A DNA stretch of 64,000 nt, from NCBI GenBank assembly GCA_016708105.1, contig JADJGJ010000002.1, forward strand, positions 1 through 64,000, written 5' to 3'. The notes under the pieces are model-generated. The model was given only the letters and a program-made list of their open reading frames with translations. It was not told the origin of the DNA and did no database searches. Positions within the stretch are counted from its first letter, which is position 1, and each line of letters starts with the position of its first letter. A program made the position numbers and the translations under genes. This DNA comes from Crocinitomicaceae bacterium. GTDB taxonomy: Bacteria; Bacteroidota; Bacteroidia; Flavobacteriales_D; Crocinitomicaceae. Shown here in pieces: positions 24,140 through 35,079 of this stretch.

Positions 24140-26361
24140 TCACCTCACCAATGAAAAATGTCCGCGAATTTCATACGGCAATCCATCTAACTGGTCAATG
24201 TATTTGATGTAATAGGTGTATACACCAATGGGTGCAGGTTTTCCGCTAATAAAACCATCCCATGACGCTGTTTCAGAAGTTGAGTTTAAAACTAATTGCC
24301 CCAGCGATCATACACCCAAATTTCATACGCTTCAGTATCATAAACAACCGGTTGCCAACTATCATTTTTTCCGTCACCGTTGGGTGAAAAAGCGTTCGGA
24401 ACAAATACTGATGTAAACGGAATAATATATATTGTTTGCCAGCTGGTATCAGGACAACCATATTCATTCAGCACAACTTGGTAGGGATAGTGATAACCTG
24501 ATTCAACATACGAATGCCAAACAGGAGATTCAGTGGATGTATATCCATCTGTAAAATAAAATGTTTGACTCACGCCGTTGGATGATAAATCAGTAAAATA
24601 GAAATTGGGATAAAACACAGTTGCTTCAGTTGGGCTCACGCTGAATAATGAAGTTGGACTTGGAAATACTTGTAAATAATCATCCATAAAAATGGACAAG
24701 GTATCAACACAACCTGAGGTGGTCCAAATGGTAAGGGTGATGTCATACACACCGGGTTCACTATACAAATGTTCAGGTTCAGCAAGATTTGAAATTGCAC
24801 TTCCATCACCAAAATCCCATTCGTAATAAATAGTTGTCAATGCAAATGATGTGTCATCAAATTGTGCAAGATATGGTGCGCAGTGTAAACCGGGCGGCAA
24901 CTGAAAACCAATTTCAGGTTCTGCATAAACCAGCACAGAATCAGTTATGGACTCTTCACACGTTTCATAATAAATAGTAAAACTTACTTGCTGATATCCG
25001 TAATCATCATACACCACGTTGAGTACATCTTCAGTTGCTGCGCTAGTAGGTGTAGCGCCTGATCCAAAATCCCATTGAAAGGTTGTGCCTATTGCGGGGT
25101 ATTGTCCTTGTCCAAAAAAATCAAAACTATTGCCTGTGATGCATTGTGGAGATGGCACTGAAAATTCAGGATAAATATCTTCATACACCGTGAACGATTG
25201 TATGGTGGTATCAGAACACGGCGCACCACTTGGATTAACAACCAGCATCACATCATACGTACCAGCTGACGGAAATGTATAAGTTGGTTCAAATTGTGTA
25301 CTTACATCGGTGGCAATACCGGGTACACCAAAATCCCAAACATAATCAGTGCCGTTAAAACTTGCGTTGTCAAAAGTTATAGTCAGTCCGTCACAAAATG
25401 AAGTGAAGCCGGGCATGCTTGTTTGAGGGGTAATATTTGCCTGCAATAAAAAATTACAATTCAATACCTGAAATATAAAATCGCGAATATTGGTGCTGAG
25501 TAAAACACCATCACGATATTCTTGCACGCAAACCCCTACAGCAAAAAAACCGGGTACAGGTGGAGTGGCAGTGAGTAAACCGGTTTGAGAATTTATATTA
25601 ATTGAGCCGCCTCCAAATGGATTCGTTGGATTGATACCGGGCACCCAGGCAATAGGGGTATAAGGTGGAGCCGTTGCCGGAACGGGGCTTGGGCATGTGG
25701 CACAATTGGCCGGAAAAAGTGTTGTGCCTCCACCTTGATACGGTGTGCATAGTGAATAGACCAAACTATCCCCGTCCGGGTCAGTTGCTGAATGATCAAA
25801 TACCAATTCTTCATTTGCGCATAAAAGCAAAGGCGGATAATTATTGAAGCGCGGTGAACTGTTGCATGTAGCTGTTGCAGGTGGCGGTATGTCAATTGTC
25901 AGTGTGATTCCTTGTGTGTCCGGATTTGTCAAATTTTGTGTGCCTGCCGTTCTGCAACATTTCTGATAGGATATGGTGTACCCTGATGCTGATGGCGGCA
26001 ATGTTACCGTTTTGGTATAAATGGCTTGCTCAACGCAAATGCCGGGCGGAATTGAAACGCAGGGATTATTAAAAACTACATCCAACAAAACCGGGGTAGG
26101 CATGGGTATAGTGTACTCATATAAGATTGCACCTACTCCGTTGAATACCGTCACGGGTAGGTCTGTATCATAAGGTGTGGTTGAATTGCAATCTCTATAA
26201 ATTTTAAACGTAATGGTGTAGGTAGTGCCGCCCAAGCAATCATAATAAACTTCACCCCCTACAATATGTGATGCTCTCACATGGTGTAAGTTTAGCAGCA
26301 AACATAATATGACAAGCCATTTATTCAGATAGCTCAAATTTAATAAATCCATTAAGAGCAA
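24140..26361 (-). CDS. Gliding-type (CHU_C/T9SS) surface protein with PKD domains, one frameshift
   Basis: About 740 residues when repaired. After a leader, SHIVGGEVYYDCLGGTTYTITFKIYRDC opens a large ectodomain (blocks separated here), followed by PKD-like repeats with WDFG motifs (DYVWDFGVPG, FQWDFGSGA, YEWDFGDGS) and the sorting region FVPNAFSPNGDGKNDSW, YEIWVYDRWG. The continuous frame stops at 24292 because G4 at about 24299-24302 should be G5; the next frame supplies QLVLNSTSETASWDGFISGK, VYTYYIKYIDQ and HFSLVR to TGA at 24140. The C-terminal domain directs type IX secretion and surface attachment. It is a close paralogue of 27724-29889. Confidence 0.9.
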
Positions 26362-26506
26362 CGCGTACTCTCCTTGATCATAACGTCATGAAGCCTGCAA
26401 TGGTGGGCTGTTCTGTTGTCAAATCTTTTGAATATGGTGTACTTATCTAATATTATTTTAATGATAATTCTTGATTCAAATCATTTTTATTTCTTACCTT
26501 CAACAA

Positions 26507-26514
26507 TAGCTTTG
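26507..26514 (+). promoter_or_regulatory. Candidate -7 box before the histidine kinase
   Basis: TAGCTTTG is an exact TAnnTTTG match 38 bases before the GTG start. No clear -33 element is present at the expected distance. Confidence 0.3.
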
Positions 26515-26552
26515 CACCCCTGCAAATTGCAGATAATCAATTCAAAGTAGCT

Positions 26553-27689
26553 GTGAGTAAGTCTAATTCATATCAAACAGTCAGTAAGCAAGGATTGCAA
26601 AAAATGGATATTACACCTGAAGAAAAGATTGTTTTACTAGAAAAAAGAATTGCTGAATTAGAAAAAAATCATGCGCTTGATGAAGAGGACAGCATGAAAT
26701 ATCGTTCTCTTTTTGAAATGTCAGATGATGCTCTTTTGGTAATTGAAAATAACACCTTTGTTGATTGTAATGAGGCTGTTGTGAAAATGCTTGGCTATAA
26801 AACCAGAGAAGAATTGTTGAACACTCACCCTTCAGAACTTTCGCCTGAAAAACAACCTGACGGCAGATTCTCGTATGAAAAAGCGCAGGAAATGATTGAT
26901 TTAGCAATAAAAAACGGCAGTCATCATTTTGAGTGGATACATACCAGAGCCAATGGTGAAAATTTTCCGGTTGAAGTTTGGTTGTCAAAAGTTGAATACA
27001 AAGACAAAGTACTCATCAATACCATTTGGCGAGATTTAACTCAGAAGAAAAAAGCGGAGCAAACCATTTTGAAAAATATTGAAGAGAAGGAAATTCTGCT
27101 TAAAGAAATACATCACCGGGTAAAAAACAATTTGCAAATCATTATCTCTTTACTCAATTTGCAAGCAAACAGTACGAATGACAGCAAGGTGCGCACGCTT
27201 CTTTATCAAAGTAAATCACGCATTGAAGCTATGTGTAAAGTACACCAGATGTTGTATGGTTCAAGTAATTTATCAAGCATCAATTACGCAGATTATCTGA
27301 AAGAATTGCTGCGCGAATTATTTATCAATACCGTGCATGATACCAAATCAATTTCTTTAGAAATTAAATCTGAAAATCTTTTTCTAAATATCAATACAGC
27401 CATTCCGCTTGGTTTGATGATCAATGAATTTGTTACCAATTCGCTCAAATACGCTTTTCCTGATCAGAAGGGAAAAATTGTCATTGAATTTTCTCCATTG
27501 GCAAGCAAACGATATTTGCTCAATTATGCAGATAACGGAGTGGGGTATCCAGCTGAAAAAAATTTCGACAATACATCAACCTTGGGCTTTCAATTAATAT
27601 CAAGTCTTACTGAACAACTCAACGGAAAACTGGAAAGAGATTTAACCGTTAAAGGAACCCGTTATAGCCTTGAGTTTGATTTACTCTAA
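26553..27689 (+). CDS. PAS-domain sensor histidine kinase (HisKA_2 type)
   Basis: 378 residues from GTG at 26553, or 361 from ATG at 26604. No membrane segment, so cytoplasmic. A short coiled segment (about 25-42) leads into a PAS domain (about 50-170: YRSLFEMSDDALLVIENNTFVDCNEA, in the usual order). The phosphoacceptor block is LLKEIHHRVKNNLQIIISLLNLQ (His about 193), and the ATPase has NEFVTNSLKYAF (N box), DNGVGYP (G1) and GFQLISSLTEQLNG. It sits between two CHU_C paralogues with no response regulator nearby, so it is an orphan kinase here. Confidence 0.9.
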   Translation: MSKSNSYQTVSKQGLQKMDITPEEKIVLLEKRIAELEKNHALDEEDSMKYRSLFEMSDDALLVIENNTFVDCNEAVVKMLGYKTREELLNTHPSELSPEKQPDGRFSYEKAQEMIDLAIKNGSHHFEWIHTRANGENFPVEVWLSKVEYKDKVLINTIWRDLTQKKKAEQTILKNIEEKEILLKEIHHRVKNNLQIIISLLNLQANSTNDSKVRTLLYQSKSRIEAMCKVHQMLYGSSNLSSINYADYLKELLRELFINTVHDTKSISLEIKSENLFLNINTAIPLGLMINEFVTNSLKYAFPDQKGKIVIEFSPLASKRYLLNYADNGVGYPAEKNFDNTSTLGFQLISSLTEQLNGKLERDLTVKGTRYSLEFDLL

Positions 27690-27723
27690 ATTAGAAATAT
27701 TTCGTTCCTGAAGTGCATGGCAC

Positions 27724-29889
27724 TTATCTCACCAAACTAAAATGACCTCGTATTTCATCAGGTAATCCGGTGTCGTGATCAACGTATTTGATGTAATAGG
27801 TATACACACCTACAGGTGATGCTTTTCCATTCATGGTGCCATCCCAGCTTGCGTTTTCATCAGTGCTGTTTAAAATGAGTTGTCCCCACCGATCATAGAC
27901 CCAAATTTCATAAAACTCAGTATCATAAATCACCGGTTGCCATACATCATTTCGTCCGTCACCATTTGGCGTAAATGCGTTTGGAACAAAGATGGTAGTG
28001 AATGGTATCACGTATAAACTCTGCCAACTGGTATCAGGACAACCATACTGATTAATGACAACCTGATAAGGATAATGCCAACCTGATTCTACAAATGAAT
28101 GCCAGACAAAACGTTCTGATGTCATTTCACCATCGGTAAAATAATAATAGTGTTGTTGGCTGTCTTGTGATTGATCTGAAAAATAAAAATGCGGATTAAA
28201 CACGGTGGCTTCGGTTGGGCTAACCGTAAATTGTGAAACCGGACTTGGAAAAACTTCTATTAAACCGGGCTGAAAAAGTGTGAGTGTATCAATGCATCCC
28301 GCATCTGTCCATATAGTAAGCGTCACGTCATAAACACCGGGTGTAGGATACAAATGCGTAGGATTTTGAAGTGGAGATAAATCTGATCCATCGCCAAAAT
28401 TCCACTGATAATAAATTTGCGTATGAGCGAATGATGTGTCAATAAATTCAGCAAGATAAGGCGCACACATCAACTCATCTTCAATATAAAATCCAATCTC
28501 AGGTTCAGCGTAAACAAATACAGAATCAGTGTAAGAAATTTCGCACACATCATAAAAAACAGTGTACGTAACAGGGCGATATCCATACTCTGTAAAAATC
28601 ACGTTGCTGACATCTTCAGTGAATGCCGAATCAGGATTTGTAGTTAATCCAAATTCCCATAAAAAACTAGTACCAGCAGCCGGATACAAGCCTTGCCCGT
28701 TGAAATTAAAATTATTGGTAGTAATGCATTGTGGAGAAGGCGGTACAAAGGAGGCCGTGATTTCTTCATTAATAATAAATGTTTCTACACTGGTGTCAGT
28801 GCATGGCCATCCTGGATTTACAACAAGCATCACGTTGTATGTTCCCGGTCCGGGAAAGGTATAACTTGGTTCAAATGCTGTACTGATATCCGTTGTAATA
28901 CCGGGTACACCAAAATTCCATGAATAGTTTGTTCCTCCATAACTATTGTTTTCAAAATCAATGGTGAGACCTTGGCAGTACGACACAAATGTTGACATAT
29001 CTACTTGCGGCACTACTTCAGCTTCCATGCTGATATCACAGTTCATTACTTTGAAAAGAAAATCGCGCACGGTGGTTGAGAGCAATACACCATTCCGATA
29101 TTCTTTTGCCGCTACGCCAACCACGTATAAGCCCGGTACGGTTGGGGTGGCAACAAGTAATCCGGTAATAGGATTAAGCGAAATAGGCGCAGCGCCAAAT
29201 GGTGCGGTTTGAGAATAACCTCCCGCCCATTGTACCGGCGTATACGGAGGCGCAGATGCAGGATTTGGTGCAGGCGCCAAACTGGTGCCTCCTTGCCATG
29301 GTTGAATTAATTCATACGCAATGGAATCACCATCAGGATCAGTTGCTGAATGATCAAATACTAATTCCTGATCAGCACAAAAAAGTAAGGGAGGATAATT
29401 ATTGAAACGTGGTGAACTATTACAAATAGCATCAGCCGGTGGAGGGATTCGGATAGTTAGCGTGAGGCCTTGATCTTCGGGTGTTAAAAGATTAGTTACC
29501 GCCGGCCCGCGGCAACAACGTTGATAAGATAACACGTATCCATTAGAAGAAGGAGGCAATGTAACGACCGTTGTATAAATTGCTTCTTCAACACAAATAC
29601 CTGAAGGAATATTTACGCAAGGGTTGCTAAAAACAACCGGTAAAACTGAACTGCCCGGAAAATTAATGTTGAATTGTGTGAGTTGTGTTGCGCTTCCGTT
29701 AAAAACGGTAACAGGTAGTGGGTCATCATACGCTGCGCCGGTTGAAGCACAATCACGATAAATCTTAAGCGTGACGCGGTATTGTGTGCCTCCAAGACAG
29801 TCGTAATACATTTCTCCACCTACAATGTGTGAAGCTTCAGCATAAATGGCAAATGCTGCTAAGAATATGAGTAAGAGGTTTTTCAACAC
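27724..29889 (-). CDS. Gliding-type (CHU_C/T9SS) surface protein with PKD domains
   Basis: 721 residues. Signal peptide (LLLIFLAAFAIYAEA), then SHIVGGEMYYDCLGGTQY, paired Cys residues in CCRGPA and CVNIPSGICVEEAIY, PKD-like blocks (YSWNFGVPG, FLWEFG, YQWNFGDGS) and a complete C-terminal gliding/T9SS domain: IFVPNAFTPNGDGRNDVW, YEIWVYDRWGQLIL, GVYTYYIKYVD, HFSLVR. Exported by the type IX system to the surface; adhesion or gliding role is inferred. It is collinear throughout with the gene at 24140, showing a local duplication split by the histidine-kinase gene. Confidence 0.92.
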   Translation of the reverse strand: MLKNLLLIFLAAFAIYAEASHIVGGEMYYDCLGGTQYRVTLKIYRDCASTGAAYDDPLPVTVFNGSATQLTQFNINFPGSSVLPVVFSNPCVNIPSGICVEEAIYTTVVTLPPSSNGYVLSYQRCCRGPAVTNLLTPEDQGLTLTIRIPPPADAICNSSPRFNNYPPLLFCADQELVFDHSATDPDGDSIAYELIQPWQGGTSLAPAPNPASAPPYTPVQWAGGYSQTAPFGAAPISLNPITGLLVATPTVPGLYVVGVAAKEYRNGVLLSTTVRDFLFKVMNCDISMEAEVVPQVDMSTFVSYCQGLTIDFENNSYGGTNYSWNFGVPGITTDISTAFEPSYTFPGPGTYNVMLVVNPGWPCTDTSVETFIINEEITASFVPPSPQCITTNNFNFNGQGLYPAAGTSFLWEFGLTTNPDSAFTEDVSNVIFTEYGYRPVTYTVFYDVCEISYTDSVFVYAEPEIGFYIEDELMCAPYLAEFIDTSFAHTQIYYQWNFGDGSDLSPLQNPTHLYPTPGVYDVTLTIWTDAGCIDTLTLFQPGLIEVFPSPVSQFTVSPTEATVFNPHFYFSDQSQDSQQHYYYFTDGEMTSERFVWHSFVESGWHYPYQVVINQYGCPDTSWQSLYVIPFTTIFVPNAFTPNGDGRNDVWQPVIYDTEFYEIWVYDRWGQLILNSTDENASWDGTMNGKASPVGVYTYYIKYVDHDTGLPDEIRGHFSLVR

Positions 29890-30004
29890 CGCAGTAAAAG
29901 TAACGATTTTATAGCCGCTTTGTTTTCAAAGACGTGTTAAACGGTTGTTTTGTTGATTGAACTGCAAAAACTTTGCCGAAATCAACCGGTGTGTGCAGTT
30001 CAAT

Positions 30005-33000
30005 TTATACTCTAAAACCAAATACTGAAATATCATCCAGTTGTTCCAGGTCTCCTTTCCATTGATCAAGATATTCAAGCAGCTTGTTTTCTTGTTCTAC
30101 AATATCAAGCATTGACACGGAAAGCAGCATCTCTTTCAATACTTTTGATTTTAATTTTTTGCCCTTTGGTCCGCCAAATTGATCAGCATATCCATCGGTA
30201 AAAAGATAGATGACATCCGTTTTTTGCAATTCAAGTTTTTTCAAACTAAAGGGTTTTGCATCTTTATAATTTCCTACCGGTTGCTTGTCTGGCTCTAGTT
30301 CAATCAACTTACCGCCACGAACAATGCAAACGGCGTTGTTTGCACCGGCATAGTGCAAGGTAGTATTTGTTTCAGATCGCTTTATGGCAATCAGTGAAAT
30401 GTCCATTCCGTCATTAACTTGTGAACTGTTCTGCTGAAAAGTTTCCAAAACAATTTCACGTGTTTTATCTAGAATTTTTTCGGGTGATGAAAGGGAGAAT
30501 TCTCTCACCGCGCGATTCAATGCATTGTAGCAAACTACGCTCACCATGGCACCTGGCACACCATGTCCGGTACAGTCAGCTGATGCAAAGAATATCATTT
30601 TGTCTACCTCATGAATCCAATAAAAGTCTCCGGCTACTACATCTTTTGGTTTATAGAGAATGAAATTGTCAGGCAGTAATTTATCAATGGTTGATTTTGG
30701 AGGCAGAATAGCTTCTTGAATGCGTTTGGCGTAGTTGATGCTGTCGCGAATTTCTTTATGCGTTTCTTCAAGCAGTATATGTTGCTTTTCAATTTTTTCT
30801 TTTCGCATTTCTGCCTCAATTCTCTGCTCTTCAATGATGGTATTTTGCAATTGTAGTTCTTGATTTTTTTCATCAAGCTCTGCTGTGCGCTCCTTCACTT
30901 TTTGTTCTAATAATGCTTGCTTTTTTAGAAGTTGTTTAGTTCTTGTTTGAATAATAAATCTAAACACAACAAGCAGTATTAGCAGCATAATCAATCTTGC
31001 CCACCAAGTATGATACCATGGAGGCAAAATTTCAAATTCATATTTCAAAATATCACTTTCAGTGTTTGATTCTCCAATGGTTTTAACTTCAAAAGTGTAT
31101 TTTCCATAAGATAGATTCCTATATTCTGCCCAATTCTCTTCTGAAGGGTTTGACCATGTTTCGTCTAGCCCAACCAAACGATAGGCAAATTGAGTTTTAT
31201 CTGTATACCACCCATGGGTACTGAATATAAATGTAAGATGATTGATATCGCTTGGCAACACAAGTCTTGTTGGAATGTTTTCAAAAGCCACCGGCAGACT
31301 TATGTCTTCTCTGAAATTTGATAAACCCGGAAGCAAACTATCATAATCTACATTGTCTAAATGATTGTAGTCAATAAAATTCCCATTGAGTTTGATGGTT
31401 TCAATTCTTACGTCAGGTTTTTGTGGGGTTAAATCAAATGTTGTCAAATTTTTCATGATAACCCCTTTACCCGTTCCCAGCCAAATTCTATTATCAGAGT
31501 CTACGAGCACGCTGCGCGGAATAAAATCAGTGCTCAACAAACCATCAAAATGGTTGAAAATTTTCATTATATAATTATTAGGGTTGAAAATTTCGTCCGG
31601 TGTATTTTCTTTTTTCTGCAAGAATAAAATTCCATCTGCCGTCATAATCCAAATATTTTTATCATGATCTTCAGTCATTGATACAGCATTTATATCGGGC
31701 AATAAATTATTGTTTTGAAAAGATGAAATTGTGCGATTGTTTACCAATGAAATCCCTTTATTAGTCAACACCCAAATGGTTCCGTTGTGATCCGCATATA
31801 ATGCGTTTACATGGTCAGATGCCAGGCCTTCGTTGGTTGTTAGGTGGGTAAAATATTCGCCGTCAAAAACGGTTATTCCTTCACCATCAGTAGCAATCCA
31901 AAGATTTTGTTTTTGATCAACAATGAGGTCGGTGATAATAAAATTCATGAGTCCGCTTGCTGCATTATAAACAGTGAACTGACCTTTGTTATTCATTTTT
32001 GAAAGGCCAACATTCCAAGCGCCAAACCACATTTCACCTGACTCTAGTTGTGCAATAGCCGTAATGTTGTGATCATGCATTCCCTGATGATTTGCAATAT
32101 GTTTGAGGGAGTCACCTTTCAACCTGTACACGGCACCATTTAATTGAGAAAACCACAGGGCAGAATCATTGGTTTCTATAATTTCATAGATAGTTCCGCC
32201 AAAAGGCAATACAGCATCGTTGACAAAAAGTCTGTTCACTGAGGTGTCATTAAAAAACACAACCCCGCTTTCACTAGCCATGGCAATTAAACCAGAATTG
32301 GTTTCAATCATGGCGTGTACAACATTATCAGGTAATCCGGCAGATTTATCAAAGTATTGAAATGAGTTAGGATTATAGCGAGCAATGCCACCACCTGCTG
32401 TGCCAATCCAAATATTGCCGGCGGGGTCTTCATGAATTGAAGTAGCACTTTTTGAAGGTAATCCATCATCTTCATTCATCATGCGAATGGCGGTGCCATT
32501 CCACATGGCAATTCCTGAACCTGAGGCAAACCAAATATTTTTCATGCTGTCTTCATAGATGTTTCCTGTTGGTATACCGGGCGCGCCTCGTTCTATATTG
32601 TTCATCACGTATACTGAATCATCATCAATCCAAACAAAAGTATTCCAGTTACCCATCCACATTCGGTTTTGTGAATCACGTGTTATGCTGAGCAAGTAAC
32701 CATCATTAAAACCGAATTTATTTCCATGGTGTTTGAGATATTTACCGTCAAAAATGAAAAGTCCCCAGCCGTTAGTTGCAATCCAAATATTTCCTTTTTC
32801 ATCAGATTCTACATCGGTAACTCGTAATTCAGGTAGGCCATGCTCTTTGCTAAGCACGGCAAGTGAATCACCGTTTATTTTTACAACGCCTCCGCCCCAA
32901 ATGGCTGCCCAAATATTTCCGCTTTTATCTTCAGTAAAACCTCCAATATAATTTGCCGGCAAACCACTTTCACGGGTATAAATTTCTAAGGTTGTACCGT

Positions 33001-33694
33001 TATATTTTGCCAGTCCGCCATATTGCGTTCCTATCCATAAATTTCCTTTTGAATCTTCAAATAGGGATGTCACTTTATTATCAGGTAGGCCTGAATTCGC
33101 ATCATAATGCACTAGTGTAGTGCCATCATATCTAGACAAACCTCTTTCTGAACCAATCCAGAGAAATCCTTTTTTATCAAAGAGTAAACTGTATACATAA
33201 CCTGAAGCCAAACCTGCTTCAGGGTTTAGATATTGCAAATCAAATCTTGCATTTTCTTTATGTCTTAATGATCCGGTATTAATACTGGCAGTATTTTTTA
33301 GGGTAACTCTATGCGGTTGAACTGCAATAAATTCAAAAGGCAGTAAAGTGTCTTCACCTGTTGCAATTACTCGCATGCTGTCAAAATATAATGGATAGAC
33401 ATCTACTTGAGGTGCGTAAGCCGATTCATGGCGTGGTATTTCAGCAATAGAGTAGGTGGCATCTCCAAAATGGGTCTTATCCAAATTATATAGATTGGTG
33501 TCTCTTAATCTGCCCTCAATTTTGAACGCAGTACCCGTATAAACAGTATCATCTGTTTTACTTATGAAGTAAGAAGTGTCTTCTTGGTTGTTATTCGTTG
33601 ATTGATTTTCAGATATACCAACGTTATCTGAACAGCTTACAATAAACAGCGCTGCCAGCAGTATAAGAATACTACTAATGGATAGTCCTTTCAT
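30005..33694 (-). CDS. Two-component-propeller sensor with SpoIIE phosphatase output
   Basis: 1229 residues. A lipobox-like leader (LLAALFIVSC) is followed by about a dozen Reg_prop blades with repeating motifs such as GSERGLSRYDGT, DSKGNLWIGTQYGGLAKYNG and DPAGNIWIGTAGGG, forming two seven-bladed propellers (about 160-760). A Y_Y_Y domain (LVGLDETWSNPSEENWAEYRNL, about 845-870), one membrane helix (about 895-915), a coiled coil (QALLEQKVKERTAELDEKNQ...) and a PP2C/SpoIIE domain (AKRIQEAILPP, DVVAGDFYWI, ADCTGHGVPGAMVS, DGMDISL, LFTDGYADQFGG) follow. The outside propeller probably senses a ligand and controls a Ser/Thr phosphatase inside. Confidence 0.93.
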   Translation of the reverse strand: MKGLSISSILILLAALFIVSCSDNVGISENQSTNNNQEDTSYFISKTDDTVYTGTAFKIEGRLRDTNLYNLDKTHFGDATYSIAEIPRHESAYAPQVDVYPLYFDSMRVIATGEDTLLPFEFIAVQPHRVTLKNTASINTGSLRHKENARFDLQYLNPEAGLASGYVYSLLFDKKGFLWIGSERGLSRYDGTTLVHYDANSGLPDNKVTSLFEDSKGNLWIGTQYGGLAKYNGTTLEIYTRESGLPANYIGGFTEDKSGNIWAAIWGGGVVKINGDSLAVLSKEHGLPELRVTDVESDEKGNIWIATNGWGLFIFDGKYLKHHGNKFGFNDGYLLSITRDSQNRMWMGNWNTFVWIDDDSVYVMNNIERGAPGIPTGNIYEDSMKNIWFASGSGIAMWNGTAIRMMNEDDGLPSKSATSIHEDPAGNIWIGTAGGGIARYNPNSFQYFDKSAGLPDNVVHAMIETNSGLIAMASESGVVFFNDTSVNRLFVNDAVLPFGGTIYEIIETNDSALWFSQLNGAVYRLKGDSLKHIANHQGMHDHNITAIAQLESGEMWFGAWNVGLSKMNNKGQFTVYNAASGLMNFIITDLIVDQKQNLWIATDGEGITVFDGEYFTHLTTNEGLASDHVNALYADHNGTIWVLTNKGISLVNNRTISSFQNNNLLPDINAVSMTEDHDKNIWIMTADGILFLQKKENTPDEIFNPNNYIMKIFNHFDGLLSTDFIPRSVLVDSDNRIWLGTGKGVIMKNLTTFDLTPQKPDVRIETIKLNGNFIDYNHLDNVDYDSLLPGLSNFREDISLPVAFENIPTRLVLPSDINHLTFIFSTHGWYTDKTQFAYRLVGLDETWSNPSEENWAEYRNLSYGKYTFEVKTIGESNTESDILKYEFEILPPWYHTWWARLIMLLILLVVFRFIIQTRTKQLLKKQALLEQKVKERTAELDEKNQELQLQNTIIEEQRIEAEMRKEKIEKQHILLEETHKEIRDSINYAKRIQEAILPPKSTIDKLLPDNFILYKPKDVVAGDFYWIHEVDKMIFFASADCTGHGVPGAMVSVVCYNALNRAVREFSLSSPEKILDKTREIVLETFQQNSSQVNDGMDISLIAIKRSETNTTLHYAGANNAVCIVRGGKLIELEPDKQPVGNYKDAKPFSLKKLELQKTDVIYLFTDGYADQFGGPKGKKLKSKVLKEMLLSVSMLDIVEQENKLLEYLDQWKGDLEQLDDISVFGFRV

Positions 33695-33799
33695 TTTGGG
33701 ACTACTAAGATAAAAATCAAAATGATGCTCTAATCAAATTGATTAAAAAAGTTTGGATGAACAGAATTAAAATTGAATCGTAGAGGCTTTAAAAATGGC

Positions 33800-34321
33800 T
33801 TATCTTCCCATACCCACCGCAGTATAAACCGGACCGGTGCCAAGTTTTAAGATTGATTGAATCAAGGTGAAGTAGATAGTCTCTGCCTCGTCTGCAGTTT
33901 TCCATGGATAGCAACGTGCGTATGGCGTATCAAAGCCTTGAGCGCTGATTTCAAAAAGTGCGTAGAGTGATGAGAAATAATTGGCTTTTGATTCTTCTTC
34001 TTCACTGAGGTTGTCTTTTAATTTACGATAGAAAACGAGTTGCGCACGGGTTTCTTTTCCTGATGAAATTATTTTATTCATATTCTCATCTGAATCTTCA
34101 AATGCATCAGCCGGAGCATTGATATAGTTTGAAACTAGCAAATAGATAGGTTCATCATGCGTGATGTACATGGTATCAGTGCTGTATTGCATTCTCCAAC
34201 CTTCAGGTAATGATGTTTGCAGTTTAAGTAATAGACTGTCTGATTTGGGGCGTGTGGTTGTTGCTGAAATCAAGATCAACGTAAATCCAACAAATAGCAG
34301 ACTATATAAAGCAGTTTTCAT
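33800..34321 (-). CDS. Secreted protein of unknown function
   Basis: 173 residues with a signal peptide (MKTALYSLLFVGFTLILISA). The rest has no motif that I recognise; SLPEGWRMQYSTDTMYITHDEPIYLLV suggests a beta-rich domain (blocks in that order) and ESKANYFSSLYALFEISAQG a helix. It lies 105 bases upstream of the propeller protein on the same strand, so it might share its transcript. Function unknown. Confidence 0.65.
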   Translation of the reverse strand: MKTALYSLLFVGFTLILISATTTRPKSDSLLLKLQTSLPEGWRMQYSTDTMYITHDEPIYLLVSNYINAPADAFEDSDENMNKIISSGKETRAQLVFYRKLKDNLSEEEESKANYFSSLYALFEISAQGFDTPYARCYPWKTADEAETIYFTLIQSILKLGTGPVYTAVGMGR

Positions 34322-34509
34322 AAAAGATGTTTTTATAAATGTACAAATTTTATTGTGGACAAGAATTTTTTTCGTTTTAAGTGAATGATCTATATGCCAT
34401 CAATAGCTGGCATTGATATAAAATACCGGTTTCATTGAAATGCTTTCTTTTTTCAAATACAAAGGTTACCTTTAATAAACATTGACATATACATGTAAAA
34501 GCGTGTTGT

Positions 34510-35079
34510 ATGACAGATCAGGAAATCATATCAGAAATCAGGCTCGGCAAACGGGAGGCAGCAATTAAAGTGCTGTATAAAGAATTTCCCAAAATCAAAG
34601 CCAACATTTGTTCAAGTGGAGGTGATGCTGAAATTGCCCGTGAAATTTTTCATGATAGTTTGGTTTTGCTGATTGAAAAAGTGGGTAAACAAGAATTTGA
34701 ACTCACATCAAAATTGTCAACTTACCTGTTTGGTATCAACCGGTTTTTATGGAAAAATGAAGCGCGCCGCCGAAACAAAAATCCTGAATTAGAATGGAAA
34801 GACACCCTCATTTTATCTGCTGAAGATATTGGATATAGTGAAGAGAAAGAAGAAAAAATAAAATTGCTTGAAAAAGTGTTGACACAAATTACAGATAAAT
34901 GCAGAAAGATTTTTGAACTATTTTATTTTAAAAAAGAAGACATGAATACCATTGCACGTGAATTAGATTTTACCAGCGTGAACTCTGCAAAAACACAGAA
35001 GTATAAATGCATGGAACGAGCTATTGAATTAGCAAGACAAATGACAGGAAAAGAACTTCAAACAACGGCAGTAAAATGA
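34510..35079 (+). CDS. ECF-like RNA polymerase sigma factor
   Basis: 189 residues with a sigma-70 region 2-like part (IAREIFHDSLVLLIEKV, KLSTYLFGINRFLWKNEARR) and region 4-like helices (ITDKCRKIFELFYFKKEDMNTIARELDF, in order). The family usually has 160-200 residues. The stop overlaps the next ATG (ATGA at 35076-35079), so it is coupled to the membrane protein that follows and most likely acts as its anti-sigma factor. Target promoters are not evident in the window. Confidence 0.85.
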   Translation: MTDQEIISEIRLGKREAAIKVLYKEFPKIKANICSSGGDAEIAREIFHDSLVLLIEKVGKQEFELTSKLSTYLFGINRFLWKNEARRRNKNPELEWKDTLILSAEDIGYSEEKEEKIKLLEKVLTQITDKCRKIFELFYFKKEDMNTIARELDFTSVNSAKTQKYKCMERAIELARQMTGKELQTTAVK

